A stretch of 26,860 bases of DNA from contig JAQCJA010000005.1 in NCBI GenBank assembly GCA_027593305.1, forward strand, positions 1-26,860, written 5' to 3'. A program made the position numbers and the translations under genes. Positions 24,552-26,860 of the stretch are shown piece after piece. The notes beneath the pieces were generated by a model. That model had not been told where the DNA came from and did not search any database. It was given only the letters and a program-made list of their open reading frames with translations. Source of the DNA: a bacterium (GTDB lineage Bacteria > Latescibacterota > UBA2968 > UBA8231). Each line of letters starts with the position of its first letter. Position 1 is the first letter of the stretch.

Positions 24552-26012
24552 TCAGTAGACATTCCAGATCGTGCGGAACCGCCCCAGCAGGGGATCTCGC
24601 AGCCGCTCCATGTGGGCTTGCATGCGTGCCCCCAGATCGCGGCGGATCGCGTCATAGGCAGGGTCGCCGTACATGTTGTGCAGCTGGTGGGGGTCCCGCG
24701 TCAGGTCGTAGAGCTCACCCTGGTCGGCGGAGTTGAACGTCAGTTGGTGCGTGCGGGTCCGTACCATGCGCTGCTGGGCAACGGTGAAGTGGCGCTCGAA
24801 GACGCAGTAGACATCATCGCGATCCCAGTCCGTGTCCCGGCCGAGGGCTGCCGCCAGAAAGGAGTTGCCGTCGAGATCGTCGGGAACATCAACCCCGGCT
24901 GCATCGAGCACGGTGCACATCAATTCCTGCAGATAGACGAGGTCGTCATTCACCGTACCGGGGTTCTCACAGTCGGGGTGGAAGATGACGAGCGGGATGC
25001 GATAGATCTCGTCGTACATGAATTCGCCCTTCTCGATCAGCTTGTGGGCGCCCATGCAGTCACCGTGGTCGGCGACGTAGACAACGATCGTATCATCGGC
25101 CAGACCACGAGCCTCGAGATGATCGAGGACAACGCCGACACAACCATCGATCAACGTACTGTGACCGTAATAGCGGGCGGCGATCTGCTGAAAACCCTCC
25201 CAGCCGTAGTCACCCAGGCCCCACAGGCGCTCCGCCAGATGCTGACGGTAGGGTTTGTTCTCGAAGGTCTCGCAGTAGCTGGGGTGCTCGGGGATCGACG
25301 CCGGGTCGTACATCGAGAAGTATGGTTCGGGTACCAGGCAGGGCGTGTGCGGACCCCAGTAGTTGGCCCAGAGAAAGAAAGGTTCATCACCCGTCGACAG
25401 TTCGTCGATGACACGATTGGCCTCGTGACTGACGAAATACTCGATCGTCGACTCCAGGGGTCCTTCGTGCAGGGCAAACATCTCCTGCCGCTGCGTGCCC
25501 GGGTTGGTGCCGACGAAGCGCTGCGACACCCTGGGCAACCCCAGGCCCTGTTGCTGCAGATAGTCGGCGTATGGATTGCCGGTGCGCGGGGCGGCGCCGA
25601 ACTGCAGACCCGGCAACAGGTTGGACCCGGGAAAGGCGTACCCCATGAAATCCTGGCCGACAAAGCCCATCTGGCTGGGACCCCGCTCCTCATCGACATG
25701 CCACTTGCCGGCATAGCCACAGCGATACCCCGCCGGATTCAGGTAATCGGGAATGCCGCGAACACCCTCCTTGAGGCACAGACCATTGGCGGTAACGCCG
25801 TGTTTGTGTGGATACAGGCCGGTCATGAAGGAGGCCCGTGCCGGTGAACAGATGGCCGTGGGTGTAAAGGCGCCATCGAAACGCACACCCCGCTGCGCCA
25901 GGCTGTCGATCCGGGGGGTGCGACAGATGTCGTTGAGACCATAGGCGCTGACCGTATCGAGGCGCTGCTGGTCCGACATGAGGACGACGATGTTGCGGCG
26001 TCTAGCCGACAT
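24552..26012 (-). CDS. Type I (formylglycine) sulfatase
   Basis: A 486-residue arylsulfatase-family protein. The first metal segment is NIVVLMSDQQRLDT (D14). The activation signature is CSPARASFMTG (C55-S-P-A-R59), in which Cys would be converted to formylglycine. YVADHGDCMGAHKL gives the paired metal ligands (D315, H316). The maturation enzyme is not in the window. No signal peptide is seen, unusual if the substrate is an external sulfated glycan, so either the enzyme is cytoplasmic or import precedes cleavage; members may also hydrolyse phosphonate or phosphodiester substrates. The start at 26012 overlaps the end of the upstream broken gene by 11 bases. Family secure, substrate unknown. Confidence 0.92.
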   Translation of the reverse strand: MSARRRNIVVLMSDQQRLDTVSAYGLNDICRTPRIDSLAQRGVRFDGAFTPTAICSPARASFMTGLYPHKHGVTANGLCLKEGVRGIPDYLNPAGYRCGYAGKWHVDEERGPSQMGFVGQDFMGYAFPGSNLLPGLQFGAAPRTGNPYADYLQQQGLGLPRVSQRFVGTNPGTQRQEMFALHEGPLESTIEYFVSHEANRVIDELSTGDEPFFLWANYWGPHTPCLVPEPYFSMYDPASIPEHPSYCETFENKPYRQHLAERLWGLGDYGWEGFQQIAARYYGHSTLIDGCVGVVLDHLEARGLADDTIVVYVADHGDCMGAHKLIEKGEFMYDEIYRIPLVIFHPDCENPGTVNDDLVYLQELMCTVLDAAGVDVPDDLDGNSFLAAALGRDTDWDRDDVYCVFERHFTVAQQRMVRTRTHQLTFNSADQGELYDLTRDPHQLHNMYGDPAYDAIRRDLGARMQAHMERLRDPLLGRFRTIWNVY

Positions 26013-26860
26013 CACCAATGCCTGCTCCCTGATATGCGTTGCCCTGGCGGCTGCTGCCAAGGTGATGACTGCCCATGCCGCCGATGTCCTGACCCTTGAG
26101 GAACAGGTCGGGTGTCAGTTGCTCGACGCGGTCCTTGCCGGCAGCTGCCAGCAGTTCCATGACGGTACGCAGCGTGTTGCGGTGGAAGTTGTGCACCCGG
26201 GTCTTCTTGTCCGCAACTACGAGTCCACGCATCAGCATGTCGTCCTGGGTGGCGACGCCCGTCGGGCACCGGTTGTATCGCAGCGCAGAGCCTGAATGCA
26301 GCCAAGGCTGAACATGAAGCCACGGGCACTGTTGCAGACGTCGGCGCCCAGTGCCAGGGCCTTGATGATCGAGTGACCCGTGAGCAGCTTGCCGCTGGCG
26401 ATCAAGCAGCGAGGCATCGTACGGCCGCTGGCAATCCGGTCCGCCAATGTGAATGCGTGGCGGCTCATGCTGCACATCACTGGGATACATGGAGTGTGCC
26501 AGACCCTCATAACGCGAGTCGTGGAGATCCAACTCGGTGCCGAAGGGATGGGTTTCGCGCTCATCCTTGGAGCGGGCATAGACGAGGGATCGCTGGTTGC
26601 GAGAGAAGGGCGTGCCGTCCGTATGCCTCTCGATGAAGTACTGCTGGATCTCGGGACTGATGGACTCGAAGAGGTAGCGCATGTGGCCGATGACGGGGAA
26701 GTTGCGCAACAGAGTGTGATCCCGCTGTACAACGTCGTACACACCCAGAACAATCAGTGGCCCGACAACGACAAAGCCCCACAGCACCGGCGGGTGGTAG
26801 AAGCCCAGGCCGAGCAACAACGCCGTCGAGGCGACGGCGAGTACGAAGAACAGACCACGC
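26002..26860 (-). pseudogene. FMN-binding glutamate synthase-domain protein, large internal deletion
   Basis: Both ends match the GltB-domain family of about 500-540 residues that has an N-terminal membrane segment. The N-terminal piece is intact (HTLLRNFPVIGHMRYLFES, RIHIGGPDC, PYDASLL); its first one to three codons lie beyond the edge. At about 26400 the sequence jumps from DASLL to the late-domain segment IASGKLLTGHSIIKALALGA, losing roughly 250 residues of the FMN-binding barrel. The junction changes frame, and the frame returns near 26272, where one A is missing before NRCPTGVATQ. The two changes cancel, so a 285-codon frame reads through, but the middle segment (about 40 residues) is then nonsense. 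The C-terminal RCPTGVATQ-DDMLMRGLVV region is normal. Not functional as written. Confidence 0.8.

Noticed and set aside
24612..25847. 411-codon plus-strand frame across the sulfatase
   Set aside because: Antisense to a sulfatase with intact catalytic motifs; a GC-driven shadow.
26391..26436. Direct repeat of GCCGCTGGC(A/G)ATC, 33 bases apart, at the glutamate synthase-domain deletion
   Set aside because: A deletion by recombination between repeats would leave one copy, not two; each copy is explained by a conserved protein motif, so the similarity is probably chance.

Overview
This is a GC-rich, gene-dense bacterial segment with no rRNA, tRNA, CRISPR array or intact mobile element. A TonB-dependent receptor that begins with a carboxypeptidase-regulatory-like domain, together with signal-peptide exoenzymes and a lipoprotein, indicates a Gram-negative host. 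That receptor architecture, the sulfatase and the GHL10-type hydrolase would fit an FCB-like lineage (Latescibacterota- or Gemmatimonadota-like), but this is inference and weak at phylum level. Nearly all genes end in TGA. Many starts overlap the previous stop as ATGA or GTGA, so translational coupling is common.

Layout. (1) 1-2897, minus strand: a secreted M28 zinc aminopeptidase running off the left edge, preceded by a CstA-family transporter. (2) 2988-8321, minus strand: four coupled genes (flippase, a GT-C-like membrane protein with C-terminal TPRs, an APH-fold phosphotransferase and an HPr-kinase-like P-loop protein), with a nucleotidyltransferase (8329-9570, plus) diverging from the flippase. 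This set looks like an uncharacterised surface-glycan or phosphoryl-transfer system and is the best candidate here for undescribed biology. (3) 9628-16476, minus strand: a glutamine cyclotransferase lipoprotein, the TonB-dependent receptor and an OppA-OppB-OppC set with no adjacent ATPase genes. M20 peptidase and SGNH hydrolase genes diverge from it (16515-18520). (4) 18521-18958: a short region with a small unknown protein. (5) 18965-23279: a glycosyltransferase-like gene divergent from a large secreted GHL10-like hydrolase. (6) 23331-26860, minus strand: a glutamate-synthase-domain gene, a sulfatase, a RidA-family protein and a GDPD phosphodiesterase, with a perfect 14-bp hairpin before the last.

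Peptide and amino-acid scavenging is a plausible theme for regions 1 and 3 (M28, CstA, TonB receptor plus Opp, M20, glutamine cyclotransferase). Extracellular glycan handling is plausible for regions 2, 5 and 6.

Four genes carry lesions: an in-frame TAG in the TPR protein, an in-frame TAA in OppA, a one-base frameshift in GDPD, and a large internal deletion with two frame changes in the glutamate-synthase-domain gene. TAG and TAA also serve as ordinary terminators here, so a reassigned code is unlikely. Real decay or assembly error must be separated with reads.
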